Part shown: in pieces, positions 8,268 to 16,589 of the stretch
How the letters are laid out: each line of letters begins with the position of its first letter
Position numbering within the stretch: the stretch's first letter is position 1
From: Nonomuraea sp. SBT364
GTDB taxonomy: Bacteria; Actinomycetota; Actinomycetes; Streptosporangiales; Streptosporangiaceae
DNA: 51,050 bases
NCBI RefSeq assembly: GCF_001083785.1
Contig: NZ_LAVL01000051.1
Coordinates: 1-51,050 of the forward strand
Direction of reading: 5' to 3'
Notes under the pieces: generated by a model
Told to the model about the DNA's origin: nothing
Seen by the model: the letters and a program-made list of their open reading frames with translations, nothing else
The model's database searches: none
Made by a program: the position numbers and the translations under genes

Positions 8268-9881
8268 TCATCCCTCCGGATGCTTGGCCAGCCAGCGGGT
8301 GATGCCGAGCGTTTCCAGGAACGGCAGGTCGTGGCTGACCACGAGCAGCGCGCCCCGGTAGGCCGACAGCGCCTGGGAGAGCTGGCGGACGCTGGCCATG
8401 TCCAGGTTGTTCGTCGGCTCGTCCAGGAGCAGCAGCTGGGGCGGCGGCTCGGCGGAGAGCAGGGCCGCCAGGACGGCACGGAAACGCTCGCCGCCCGACA
8501 GGGTGGCCGCCGGCTGCTCGGCCCGCGCCCCCCGGAACAGGAAGCGGGCCAGGCGCGCCCGCACCTCGCCCACGGGGGCGGACGGGGCGAACCGGCGGAC
8601 GTTGTCGAGCACGCTGAGCGAGCCGTCCAGCAGGTCCAGCCGCTGCGGCAGGTAGCGCATCGGCACCCCCACGTGCACGCCGGGCCCCTCGGCGGACTCG
8701 CCCGCCGACGCGATCGCGCGCAGCAGCGTCGTCTTGCCCGACCCGTTCGGGCCGATCAGCGCGACGCGCTCGGGGCCGCGGAGCACCAGCTCCGCCACGG
8801 GCTCGCCGTCGGCGTCGGGGCCGCCGCGCAGCTCGTGGAGGCCCGGGACGCCGGACAGCGTCAGGACCGTGCGACCGGCCGGGACCTCGGTGCGCGGCAG
8901 CGTCACGCGGATCTCGGCGTCCTCGCGGACGGCCTGCTCGGCCTCGGTGAGGCGCTCGCGGGCCTGCTCCAGCTTCTCGGCGTGCATGTTGCGGTGCTTG
9001 CCCGCCGACACCTGCGCCTGCCGCTTGCGCGCACCCATGATGATCTTGGGTTCGCGCTTGTTCGCGTTCATCTTGTCCCCGTAGCGCGTCCGGCGGCTCA
9101 GCTTGACCAGGGCGTCCTCCATCTCCTGCTTCTGCTTCTTGAGGTCGCCCTCGGCGACGCGCACCATCCGCTCGGCCGCCTCCTGCTCGGCGGTGAGCGT
9201 CTGCTCGTAGGCGGTCAGGTTGCCGCCGAACACGCGCACCGCCCCGTCGCGCAGGTCGGCGATCTGGTCCACCAGGTCGAGCAGGACCCGGTCGTGGCTG
9301 ACCACCACCAGGACCCCCGACCAGGACCGCACGGCCGCGTAGAGGCGGCGGCGGGCGTCCAGGTCGAGGTTGTTGGTGGGCTCGTCGAGCAGCAGCACGC
9401 CGGGCCGGCGCACGAGCAGCGCCGCGAGACCGGTCATCACGACCTCGCCGCCGGACAGGGTGCCGGCGGGCCGGTCCAGGCCGAGGTGGCCGAGGCCGAG
9501 CCGGTCCAGCTCGGCGTGCGCCCGCTCCTCGATGTCCCAGTCGTCGCCGATGGCGGTGAAGTGCTCGGGGGAGGCGTCGCCGCCCTCGATCGCGTGCAGC
9601 GCGGCCCGCTGCCGCTCGATGCCGAGCAGCCCGGCGACGGTCGCGCCGGTGGCCAGGGGCAGGTCCTGCGGCAGGTAGCCGACGTCGCCGGCGACGCTGA
9701 TCGTCCCGGCGGACGGGCGCAGCTCACCGGCGATGAGCTTCAGCAGCGTGGACTTGCCGGAGCCGTTGACGCCCATGAGACCGGTGCGCCCGGCTCCGAA
9801 GGCGACGTCGAGCCCGTCGAGGACGGGAGTGCCGTCGGCCCACTCGTAGGAGAGGCCGTCGCAGACGATAGAAAATGACAT
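8268..9881 (-). CDS. ABC-F family ATPase
   Basis: A 537-residue duplicated ABC protein without membrane segments. The first nucleotide-binding domain has GVNGSGKST, LSGGEVVMTG and LLLDEPTNNLDLD with VVSHD. The second has GPNGSGKTT, LSGGERFRA and LLLDEPTNNLDMAS with VVSHD. Between them lies a long charged, probably coiled linker (KKQKQEMEDALVKLS to QARERLTEAEQ), the part that reaches into the ribosomal tRNA sites in ABC-F proteins. Members act as translation factors or protect ribosomes from macrolide, lincosamide or pleuromutilin drugs; which applies here is unknown. ATG 9881 has GAGGAG 8 nt upstream. A roughly 210-nt leader precedes it, a common arrangement where expression is drug-inducible. 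Confidence 0.92.
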   Translation of the reverse strand: MSFSIVCDGLSYEWADGTPVLDGLDVAFGAGRTGLMGVNGSGKSTLLKLIAGELRPSAGTISVAGDVGYLPQDLPLATGATVAGLLGIERQRAALHAIEGGDASPEHFTAIGDDWDIEERAHAELDRLGLGHLGLDRPAGTLSGGEVVMTGLAALLVRRPGVLLLDEPTNNLDLDARRRLYAAVRSWSGVLVVVSHDRVLLDLVDQIADLRDGAVRVFGGNLTAYEQTLTAEQEAAERMVRVAEGDLKKQKQEMEDALVKLSRRTRYGDKMNANKREPKIIMGARKRQAQVSAGKHRNMHAEKLEQARERLTEAEQAVREDAEIRVTLPRTEVPAGRTVLTLSGVPGLHELRGGPDADGEPVAELVLRGPERVALIGPNGSGKTTLLRAIASAGESAEGPGVHVGVPMRYLPQRLDLLDGSLSVLDNVRRFAPSAPVGEVRARLARFLFRGARAEQPAATLSGGERFRAVLAALLSAEPPPQLLLLDEPTNNLDMASVRQLSQALSAYRGALLVVSHDLPFLETLGITRWLAKHPEG

Positions 9882-10128
9882 AAGGGTGGCTCCTCGCCGT
9901 GTCAGGAATTTCAGGACACGTGGAGACACCGCGGAAAGGCCGCCCGAACTACGGAACAGAGGATCGCAGGCCGTACGCGAAGAACGAGGCGTCGGACGAT
10001 CACCTGAGGTCGGGCGTGCGCACACCACAGACGTGGGCGCGGCGTCTCGGCCTCAGATCTCCAACAGTTCACCTCGGATGACGGCAACAGGACTCGCACA
10101 CTGTACGCGATCAGTCAGGTGGAGGCAA
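9882..10128 (-). promoter_or_regulatory. Promoter and long leader of the ABC-F gene
   Basis: On the minus strand a -35 TTGCCT (10123-10128) and -10 TACAGT (10100-10105) are spaced 17 nt, predicting a transcript start near 10093 and a leader of about 210 nt. Within it a GTG-initiated, arginine/valine-rich reading frame (about 53 codons) ends at 9911, inside a hairpin (9898-9903 pairing with 9915-9920) that sits just before the ribosome-binding site. This resembles a translational or transcriptional attenuator, but no clear terminator/antiterminator pair was found. The rest of the 359-nt gap holds only the divergent gene's upstream region. Confidence 0.4.
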
Positions 10129-10157
10129 GGGAGCCGATCAGTGCATTTACCTCCACC
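10118..10157. promoter_or_regulatory. 8-bp inverted repeat over the ABC-F -35 box
   Basis: GGTGGAGG (10118-10125) and CCTCCACC (10150-10157) form a perfect inverted repeat with a 24-nt gap, and GATCAGT is directly repeated at 10109 and 10136. One arm overlaps the predicted ABC-F -35 box. It may be an operator between two divergent genes. Confidence 0.35.
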
Positions 10158-10240
10158 CCAACTGTGCAACTGGCCGCCTACCCGCCTCCCGTCCCCGCTC
10201 GTAGCGTCGAAGCCGCAGAGCATCCGACGAGAGGACGATC

Positions 10241-11845
10241 ATGAGCGAGGTCACGCGCAGGGGCTTCATCGGCGGGACCGCCGCGCTCGGCGGCGGGCTC
10301 GCGGCGGCCGGCGGGTTACCCGGCGAGCCGGACGGGCCGCAGCCGCTCGGGCCGGTCGTGGTGCCCCCGTCCGATCCCCGCTACGAGGACCTGGCGGTCC
10401 GGCGGACGAACCTGCGCTTCCGCGTGGAGCCCGACTACTTCTACCTGGCCGGCACGACGGAGCAGGTGGTCAAGGCCGTCGGCCGGGCGGTGCGCGAGAA
10501 CCGGCGGCTGACCGTGCGCAGCGGCGGCCACTGCTACGAGAACTTCGTCGGCGACGGCGCCGAAGTGGTGATCGATCTGTGCGAGATGTCCGAGGTGTAC
10601 TTCGACGAGGAGCGCGGCGCGTTCGCGATCGAGGCGGGGGCGACGCTCATGCAGGCGTACCGGCGCCTCTACCTCGGCTGGGGCGTCACGATCCCCGGCG
10701 GCCAGTGCGGGGGCGTGGCCGCGGGCGGGCACATCGCGGGCGGCGGGTACGGTCCGCTGTCCCGGCGCGACGGCCTGACCGTCGACCACCTGCACGCCGT
10801 CGAGGTCGTGGTCGTCGACCGGAACGGCCGGGCCCGCGCCGTGGTGGCCACCCGTGACCCCCGCGACCCGAACCACGACCTGTGGTGGGCGCACACCGGG
10901 GGCGGCGGCGGCAACTTCGGCGTCGTCACCCGCTACTGGATGCGCGACCCCCGGGCACGCGGCGACGACCCCGGCACGCTGCTGCCCAGGCCGCCCGCCA
11001 CCGTCTTGTCGGGCCTCGGGTCGTGGGCGTGGAAGGACATGACGCGCGAGTCGTTCCAGCGGCTGCTGCGCAACTACGGTGAGTGGCACGAGCGCAACAG
11101 CGCCCCCGGCACGCCGTACGCCTCGCTGTGGGGCTCGCTGCTGATCCCCGGCCGCCAGCCGGGGGAGGGCGACCAGGGCGGCATGATCCTGCCGGCGCAG
11201 ATCGACGCGGGCGTGCCCGGCGCCGAAAAGCTGCTGTCGGACTTCTTCGCCGCCGTCGGAGAGGGCGTCACGCCGCGGGCGACGGTCTTCCCGTTCCTGC
11301 GCCAGCCGTGGTTCCAGGCCGTACGGGCGCTCTCGCTGGGCGAGGCGACAGAGGCGGGCCGGTACAAGGGCAAGTCCGCCTACCTGCGCAGCAGCTTCAC
11401 CGACGAGCAGGCGGGCGTCGCCTACGACAGCCTGACCGCCGGCGGCCCCGCCAGGACGGGCCTGCTGTGGCTGCTGTCGTACGGCGGACGGGTCAACACC
11501 GTCGCCCCGGAGGCGACGGCCACGGTGGAGCGCCGCTCGATCCTCAAGGTCATCCACCTGGCGACCTGGGACGAGACGCAGGACGGCGCGGCCGAGCTGG
11601 CGTGGGTGCGCGACCTGCACCGCAAGACGTTCGCCTCGACCGGGGGCGTGCCCGTGCCGGGCGGCAACCTCGGCGGCGCCTACATCAACTATCCCGACGC
11701 CGACCACGCCGACCCGGCCTGGAACACCTCGGGCGTGCCCTGGTCGGAGCTCTACTACGGGGCCAACTACGCGCGCCTGCGGCGGGTGAAGGCCCGCTGG
11801 GACCCGCGCGGCGTCTTCAGCCACGCCCTGTCGGTCAGGGCGTGA
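10241..11845 (+). CDS. Secreted FAD-linked (BBE-type) oxidoreductase
   Basis: A 534-residue berberine-bridge-enzyme-like flavoprotein. It begins with a twin-arginine signal (TRRGFIGG then an Ala/Gly-rich stretch), so it should be exported folded. The FAD-binding fold carries RSGGHCYE with His97 and GGQCGGVAAGGH with Cys156, the pair that bicovalently anchors FAD in enzymes such as aclacinomycin oxidoreductase. A C-terminal BBE segment (ELYYGANYARLRRVKARWDPRG) supplies the last FAD contacts. Such enzymes oxidise sugars, alcohols or secondary metabolites and release hydrogen peroxide; the substrate here is unknown. ATG 10241 follows GAGAGGA by 5 nt. It ends 1 nt before the convergent LLM gene. 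Confidence 0.9.
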   Translation: MSEVTRRGFIGGTAALGGGLAAAGGLPGEPDGPQPLGPVVVPPSDPRYEDLAVRRTNLRFRVEPDYFYLAGTTEQVVKAVGRAVRENRRLTVRSGGHCYENFVGDGAEVVIDLCEMSEVYFDEERGAFAIEAGATLMQAYRRLYLGWGVTIPGGQCGGVAAGGHIAGGGYGPLSRRDGLTVDHLHAVEVVVVDRNGRARAVVATRDPRDPNHDLWWAHTGGGGGNFGVVTRYWMRDPRARGDDPGTLLPRPPATVLSGLGSWAWKDMTRESFQRLLRNYGEWHERNSAPGTPYASLWGSLLIPGRQPGEGDQGGMILPAQIDAGVPGAEKLLSDFFAAVGEGVTPRATVFPFLRQPWFQAVRALSLGEATEAGRYKGKSAYLRSSFTDEQAGVAYDSLTAGGPARTGLLWLLSYGGRVNTVAPEATATVERRSILKVIHLATWDETQDGAAELAWVRDLHRKTFASTGGVPVPGGNLGGAYINYPDADHADPAWNTSGVPWSELYYGANYARLRRVKARWDPRGVFSHALSVRA

Positions 11846-11846
11846 A

Positions 11847-12836
11847 TCAGGCGGCCACCAGGCCGCGGACCTGAGCGATCAGCTCCAGCGAGCGCAGCCA
11901 GGCCGCCCGCTCCGGCGCCGCCGACACCACGATCAGCTCGTCGGCGCGGGCGTGCTCGGCGAAGCGGTCCAGCTCGCCGGCGACCTCCTGCGGGGTGCCG
12001 ACGGCCGAGTAGCGCGTCATCTGCAGGATCTGCTGCCCGGCGGGGGAGTCGAGGACCAGGTCGGCTTCCTCGGGCGTGAACGTCCGGCCCCGGCCGAGCA
12101 GCAGGCCCACCCGCTTGCGCTTGGCCGACAGGAACTGCGCCTGGGCCTCCTCGGCCGTGTCGGCGGCGATCACGTTCACCCCGGCGATCACGTACGGCTC
12201 CGCGAGCTGGGCCGACGGCCGGAAGTCACGCCGGTAGAGCTCCACGGCCTCCTCCAGCGCGGCCGGCGCGAAGTGGGAGGCGAACGCGTACGGCAGTCCG
12301 AGCATGGCGGCGAGCTGGGCGCCGAACAGGGAGGAGCCGAGGATGTACAGCGGCACGTCGGTGCCCTTGCCCGGCGTCGCCTCCACGCCCGGGATGCGCG
12401 ACTCGCCGGTCAGGTAGCCCTGCAGCTCCAGCACGTCCTGGGGGAACTCGTCGGCGGCGGCCGGGTTGCGGCGCATCGCCCGCATCGTCTGCTGGTCGCT
12501 GCCCGGCGCCCGGCCCAGCCCCAGGTCGATGCGGCCCGGGTGCAGCGTCGCGAGCGTGCCGTACTGCTCGGCGATGGTCAGCGGCGCGTGGTTGGGCAGC
12601 ATGACGCCGCCCGCGCCGAGGCGGATCGTCCGGGTGTGCGCGGCCACGTGGGCGATCAGCACGCTGGTGGCCGAAGAGGCGATGGTGGGCATGTTGTGGT
12701 GCTCGGCGTACCAGATCCGCCGGTAGCCCCATTCCTCGGCCCGTCGCGCCATCGTGACGCTGGCGGCCAGACTGTCGGCGGCCGTCTCTCCTTCGCCGAT
12801 GTGCGCCAGATCGAGTATGGAGAGCGGGAGAGCCAT
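11847..12836 (-). CDS. LLM-class flavin-dependent oxidoreductase (YhbW-like)
   Basis: A 329-residue luciferase-like monooxygenase of the group-1 YhbW type. The N-terminus PLSILDLAHIGEGETAADS, then YRRIWYAEHHNMPTIASSAT, GGVMLPNHAPLTIAEQYGTL and HPGRIDLGLGRAPGSDQ are nearly diagnostic. The fold is a TIM barrel using reduced FMN and oxygen; physiological substrates are unknown for most members. Start ATG 12836 is 10 nt after AAAGG; ATG 12845 is closer to that motif than is usual. It converges on the BBE oxidase gene with almost no gap. Confidence 0.9.
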   Translation of the reverse strand: MALPLSILDLAHIGEGETAADSLAASVTMARRAEEWGYRRIWYAEHHNMPTIASSATSVLIAHVAAHTRTIRLGAGGVMLPNHAPLTIAEQYGTLATLHPGRIDLGLGRAPGSDQQTMRAMRRNPAAADEFPQDVLELQGYLTGESRIPGVEATPGKGTDVPLYILGSSLFGAQLAAMLGLPYAFASHFAPAALEEAVELYRRDFRPSAQLAEPYVIAGVNVIAADTAEEAQAQFLSAKRKRVGLLLGRGRTFTPEEADLVLDSPAGQQILQMTRYSAVGTPQEVAGELDRFAEHARADELIVVSAAPERAAWLRSLELIAQVRGLVAA

Positions 12837-12957
12837 GGAGAACATGCCTTTCGCAGTGAAGATCCCGGGAGCAGGAGGTGTAACCACGGCGGGCGCCGGG
12901 ATATTTCACAGGACCGGTTAACCGGGGGTTCACCGGTGATGTCTACGTTGACGGGCC

Positions 12958-13851
12958 ATGAGCTGGAAGTACCGGGCCAACGCGACGCTCGAGGGACTGA
13001 CCGGATACACGCTGACACGGGCCCGCGCCGGGAAGCCGGCGCCCGCGCCGAAGCCCGTGCCCAAGCCGCCGCCCGAACTGCAGCGCCTGCCCGGCGACGA
13101 GGTGCGGCCACCGGTCGATCCGGCGCACGACCGGCTGCTGCGGGCGCCGGTCTTCCTGCTCTCCTCGGTGCGGTCCGGCTCGACGCTCATGCGCGTCCTG
13201 CTGAACAGCCACTCCCGGGTGCACTCGCCCATCGAGACGCACTTCCGCCGGATGACGGTCGGGCTGACGACCGACCCGGTCCGGCAGGCCATGGAGCTGC
13301 TCGGCCACACCCACAGCGACATCGAGCACCTCGTGTGGGACCGGCTGCTGCACCGGGAGCTGGCCCGCAGCGGCAAGCCGATCCTGGTGGAGAAGACGCC
13401 GTCCAACGTGTTCGCCTGGCGGCGGATCGCGGCCTGCTGGCCGGACGCGAGGTTCGTGTTCCTGCTGCGGCACCCGATGTCGATCGTGCAGTCGTGGCAC
13501 GAGGCGGACCCGGCCAAGCGGCCCATGGAGGAGGCGGTGCCGCGCACGCTCAGCTACATGACCTACCTGCAGGAGGCGCGGACGAATCTGGACGGGCTGA
13601 CCGTCCGCTACGAGGACGTGGTGGCCGATCCCGAGGCCGAGCTGCGGCGGGTCTGCGGCTTCCTCGGAGTGGAGTGGGAGCCGTCGATGCTCGACTACGG
13701 CGAGCGCGACCACGGCGGTTTCGTGAAAGGGGTGGGCGACTGGCGCGACAAGATCCGTAGCGGTACGGTCGTCGCTGGCCGCCCGTTGCCGACAGACGAC
13801 GAGCTGCCTCCCGAGCTCAGGGAGATCTGCGGGCTGTGGGACTACTGCTGA
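12958..13851 (+). CDS. PAPS-dependent sulfotransferase family protein
   Basis: A 297-residue sulfotransferase. The 5'-phosphosulfate loop is LLSSVRSGSTLMRVLLNS, and the 3'-phosphate site is FVFLLRHPMSIVQSW; KTPSNVFAWRRI and RYEDVVADPEAELRRVCGFLG are typical of bacterial Sulfotransfer_3-like proteins. A proline-rich segment (about residues 25-40) separates a short N-terminus from the catalytic core. There is no convincing Shine-Dalgarno; TACGTT at 12944-12949 lies 8 nt before the ATG, suggesting a leaderless message. It is followed on the same strand by a sulfatase. The acceptor (metabolite, glycan or lipid) is unknown. Confidence 0.85.
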   Translation: MSWKYRANATLEGLTGYTLTRARAGKPAPAPKPVPKPPPELQRLPGDEVRPPVDPAHDRLLRAPVFLLSSVRSGSTLMRVLLNSHSRVHSPIETHFRRMTVGLTTDPVRQAMELLGHTHSDIEHLVWDRLLHRELARSGKPILVEKTPSNVFAWRRIAACWPDARFVFLLRHPMSIVQSWHEADPAKRPMEEAVPRTLSYMTYLQEARTNLDGLTVRYEDVVADPEAELRRVCGFLGVEWEPSMLDYGERDHGGFVKGVGDWRDKIRSGTVVAGRPLPTDDELPPELREICGLWDYC

Positions 13852-13883
13852 GCCCCGCCCTTCCGCACCAAGGCTCCGGCAGA

Positions 13884-13927
13884 GTTCGCCTGCCGTTCTC
13901 CGGTGGTTCGCCTGCCGATCTTCCGTT
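13884..13927 (+). repeat. 22-nt-period direct repeat before sulfatase gene
   Basis: GTTCGCCTGCCG occurs at 13884-13895 and 13906-13917, each followed by a similar TTCTCCG/ATCTTCCG tail, giving two tandem 22-nt units. Two helical turns apart, they could be a regulator-binding site for the sulfatase gene that starts 19 nt later. Confidence 0.5.
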
Positions 13928-13945
13928 GCCCTGAAGGTGTCCTGC

Positions 13946-15565
13946 ATGATCGCCGCGCCCTCGCGCCGCACCCTGTTGACGGGTGCCCTGGCCAGCCTGA
14001 CCGTCTCCGCCTCGGCCGCCCCGGCGCGGGCCGCGTTCCCCCGGCGGCCCAACTTCGTCGTCATCCTGGCCGACGACCTGGGCTGGGGGGAGATCGGCAG
14101 CCAGGGACAGCGGCTGATCGCGACGCCCAACCTGGACCGGATGGCACGCGAGGGGGTGCGGTTCGAGACCGCGTACTCCGGGGCGCCGCTCTGCGCCCCG
14201 TCGCGGTGCTCGCTGCTGACCGGCATGCACGCGGGGCACGGGACCGTACGGGAGAACCCGGAGGGCGGCCCGCAGCACTCGCTGAGCGAGGCCGACCTCA
14301 CGTTCGGGGAGTTACTCCAGCTCGCCGGTTACCGCACCGCGTGCATCGGCAAGTGGGGGTTCGGGCCGGAGCTGCCCGATCAGCCGTCGCATCCTAACGA
14401 GCGCGGGTTCGGCGAGTTCTTCGGCTACATCGGTCACCGCCACGCCCACCAGTACTACCCCGACTACCTCTGGCACAACGGCGGCCGGGTGACGCTCGGC
14501 CGCGAGGCGTTCGCCCCCGACCTGTTCCTGCGGCGGGCCGTCGAGTTCGTCAAGCAGCCGTCGGACGACCCGTTCCTGCTGTACTTCGCCACGAACCTGC
14601 CGCACGCGCCCAGCGTCGTCCCGGGCAACGCCGGGCGCTACAAGGACAAGCCCTGGAGCAGGGCCAACCGCCGGCACGCGGCGCAGGTCGGGCGGCTGGA
14701 CTCCGACGTGGCCACGCTGCTCGGGGCGCTGCGCGAGGCGGGCGTCGCCGACGACACGGTGGTGCTGTTCACCAGCGACAACGGGCCGCACCGGGAGAAG
14801 GGCGTGACGCCCTGGCTGTTCGACTCCAACGGCCCCTACCGGGCCGACAAGCGTGACCTGTACGAGGGGGGCATCCGGGTGCCGCTGATCGCGTGGTCGC
14901 CGAAGATGCGCGCCCGGGTGGTGAGCGAGCCGGTCACGCTCTACGACGTGCTGCCGACGCTGGCGGACCTGGCGGAGGTGCCCGCGCCGGCCGCGATCGA
15001 CGGCAGGTCGTTCAGGAAGCTGCTCAACGGCGGCCGCCGCCGGGGCCACGACCACCTGGTGTGGAACCGGCCGCGCAAGGCGCAGGCGATCCGCCGGGGA
15101 CGCTGGAAGGCGCTCAGGTTCGCGCCCGGCATCGCGGGCGCGGGCCCCGAGGGGCGCGTCGAGCTGTACGACCTGGCCACCGACCTCGGGGAGACGCGCG
15201 ACCTGGCGGGGCGCAGGCCGGAGCTGGTGGCCGAGCTGCTGGCGCTGCTCGACGCGTCGATCGGCGACGACCCGCGCACCCCGTACGGGCTGCGCGTGGA
15301 AGGCGCGGGCGACCAGGTCACGGTGGCGCTGGTGAACGGTTCGAAGGTGCCCTGGCGGCGCGTCACGCTGGCGCTGACGACGCCCCGGGGGCAGCGGGTC
15401 GCCGGGCGGCGTGAGGTGACGCTGCTGCCGGGCGAGGAGGTCTCGGAGGTGTTCACCGTCCGGGGGCGGGGCGCGGTCACCGCGTCGGCCGGGTTCGCCA
15501 CGGGCGGCACGGGCGGCAGGCGGCACACCTTCCGGCGCGCGCACCGGCTCCGTACACTGACGTGA
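13946..15565 (+). CDS. Secreted type I sulfatase (arylsulfatase family)
   Basis: A 539-residue sulfatase hydrolysing sulfate esters. After a twin-arginine-type signal (SRRTLLTG, cleavage near ARA-AF) the metal-binding ILADDLGWGEIG opens the domain. CAPSRCSLLTG contains Cys83, the residue converted to formylglycine; GKWGFGPEL and FTSDNGPHREKG supply further active-site residues. The C-terminal 100 residues form an additional beta-rich region after the usual sulfatase end. ATG 13946 is 8 nt downstream of GAAGG. Its neighbour is a sulfotransferase, so the pair may add and remove sulfate from related compounds, or simply scavenge sulfur. No formylglycine-generating enzyme is in the window. Confidence 0.92.
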   Translation: MIAAPSRRTLLTGALASLTVSASAAPARAAFPRRPNFVVILADDLGWGEIGSQGQRLIATPNLDRMAREGVRFETAYSGAPLCAPSRCSLLTGMHAGHGTVRENPEGGPQHSLSEADLTFGELLQLAGYRTACIGKWGFGPELPDQPSHPNERGFGEFFGYIGHRHAHQYYPDYLWHNGGRVTLGREAFAPDLFLRRAVEFVKQPSDDPFLLYFATNLPHAPSVVPGNAGRYKDKPWSRANRRHAAQVGRLDSDVATLLGALREAGVADDTVVLFTSDNGPHREKGVTPWLFDSNGPYRADKRDLYEGGIRVPLIAWSPKMRARVVSEPVTLYDVLPTLADLAEVPAPAAIDGRSFRKLLNGGRRRGHDHLVWNRPRKAQAIRRGRWKALRFAPGIAGAGPEGRVELYDLATDLGETRDLAGRRPELVAELLALLDASIGDDPRTPYGLRVEGAGDQVTVALVNGSKVPWRRVTLALTTPRGQRVAGRREVTLLPGEEVSEVFTVRGRGAVTASAGFATGGTGGRRHTFRRAHRLRTLT

Positions 15566-15590
15566 GACTTTCTCGGGAACCGGGTCGTGT

Positions 15591-16073
15591 ATGTCAGAGC
15601 GCCACGACGATCTTTCGGCGGCCGTCTCGGCCGTGCTGACCGGGACGCGGCTGCTCGTCGGCATCGCCGCCCGCTCGCTGGGCACGGTGGCGGACCGGGT
15701 GACGCTGCCGCAGTTCCGGATGCTCGTGGTGCTCGCCGGTCACGGTGAGACCAAGCTCGTCACGCTGGCCGTGATGCTCGGCGTCAACTCCTCCACCGCG
15801 CTGCGGATGGCCGACCGGCTGGCCGCGGCGGAGCTGATCGTGCGGGAGGTCAATCCGCACAACCGCAGGGAGAGCCTGATCCGGCTGACCGACGAGGGGC
15901 GGCGGATCGTCGAGGAGGTCAGCGTGCGGCGCCGCGCGGAGATCGGCGCGATCGTCGCACGCCTGTCGCCGGGGCAGCGCCGGGCGCTGGTCGAGGCGAT
16001 GACCGCCTTCACCGAGGCGGGCGGCGAGCCGCAGGAGACCGCCATGCATCCGCTGGGCTGGCCGGACGCCTGA
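15591..16073 (+). CDS. MarR family transcriptional regulator
   Basis: A 160-residue winged-helix regulator. The core LPQFRMLVVLAGHGETKLVTLA, then SSTALRMADRLAAAELIVRE, the wing NPHNRRESLIRLTDEGRRIVEEV and the final dimerisation helices match MarR throughout. It starts 25 nt after the sulfatase stop and could be co-transcribed with it. It ends 3 nt before the convergent STAS gene. A strong 19-bp palindrome 0.4 kb downstream, in the promoter region of the STAS and acyl-CoA ligase genes, is a candidate binding site. Confidence 0.9.
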   Translation: MSERHDDLSAAVSAVLTGTRLLVGIAARSLGTVADRVTLPQFRMLVVLAGHGETKLVTLAVMLGVNSSTALRMADRLAAAELIVREVNPHNRRESLIRLTDEGRRIVEEVSVRRRAEIGAIVARLSPGQRRALVEAMTAFTEAGGEPQETAMHPLGWPDA

Positions 16074-16076
16074 TCG

Positions 16077-16442
16077 TCAGGACGCCACCGCCCTGGGCAG
16101 CGCGGCCACCGCGGCCGTCACCGTGTCGTAGGTCTGGAAGCGCCGATGCAGTCCGGTGACGTTGAGCACCCGCTTGAGGCGCGGATGCAGCTCGCACAGG
16201 ACGAGCGCGCCGCCCGCGGCCTCGGCCCCGCTCAGCCCGGACAGCAGGACGCTCAGCCCCGAGCTGTCGCAGAAGCTCACACCCTTGAGATCCACCACGA
16301 CCCGGGGCGGCTCCGCGCTCGCGATCGCCTCCGCCATGCACTGCCGAAGCTCGGCCGCGACGGCGATGTCGAGCTCGCCGGACAGGCTGAGAACCGCGGC
16401 ACCGTTGTGCGGGGTGATGATCCAGGAGAAACCCGCCTGCAC
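16077..16442 (-). CDS. STAS-domain anti-sigma factor antagonist
   Basis: A 121-residue single-domain protein of the SpoIIAA/RsbV type. It has VLSLSGELDIAVAAELRQ and the phosphorylation segment VSFCDSSGLSVLLS, whose serine is the usual target of an anti-sigma kinase. Such proteins free sigma factors by binding their anti-sigma kinase when unphosphorylated. No partner kinase or phosphatase gene is in the window. GTG 16442 follows GGAGGG by about 8 nt. It is divergent from the acyl-CoA ligase gene across a region with a palindromic operator. Confidence 0.88.
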   Translation of the reverse strand: MQAGFSWIITPHNGAAVLSLSGELDIAVAAELRQCMAEAIASAEPPRVVVDLKGVSFCDSSGLSVLLSGLSGAEAAGGALVLCELHPRLKRVLNVTGLHRRFQTYDTVTAAVAALPRAVAS

Positions 16443-16488
16443 GTTTCCGCCCTCCAGCGGTGAAAGTGTGCCATTTCACCCATGACCA

Positions 16489-16507
16489 TCATTGCATAGT
16501 GCAATGA
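16489..16507. promoter_or_regulatory. 19-bp perfect palindrome, MarR-type operator candidate
   Basis: TCATTGCA-TAG-TGCAATGA: perfect 8-bp arms with a 3-nt centre, containing the TTGC/GCAA half-sites frequent in MarR-family operators. It is located between the divergent STAS and acyl-CoA ligase genes, and a MarR gene lies 0.4 kb away. Confidence 0.6.
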
Positions 16508-16589
16508 ATTGGTGCAGTACCCAGCAATCCGGCGATACATGCGCCGAGTTCCGCGAATCTCTCCACCGAGCGGCACTCGTACTACTGTC

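Noticed and set aside
6767..8302. 511-codon open frame opposite the aldehyde dehydrogenase gene
   Set aside because: It is the antisense image of a conserved enzyme gene; its Val/Arg/Gly/His-rich translation has no family likeness and arises from GC-rich third positions.
9911..10099. 62-codon minus-strand frame as an independent gene
   Set aside because: No recognisable domain or ribosome-binding site; kept only as a possible leader frame of the ABC-F transcript.
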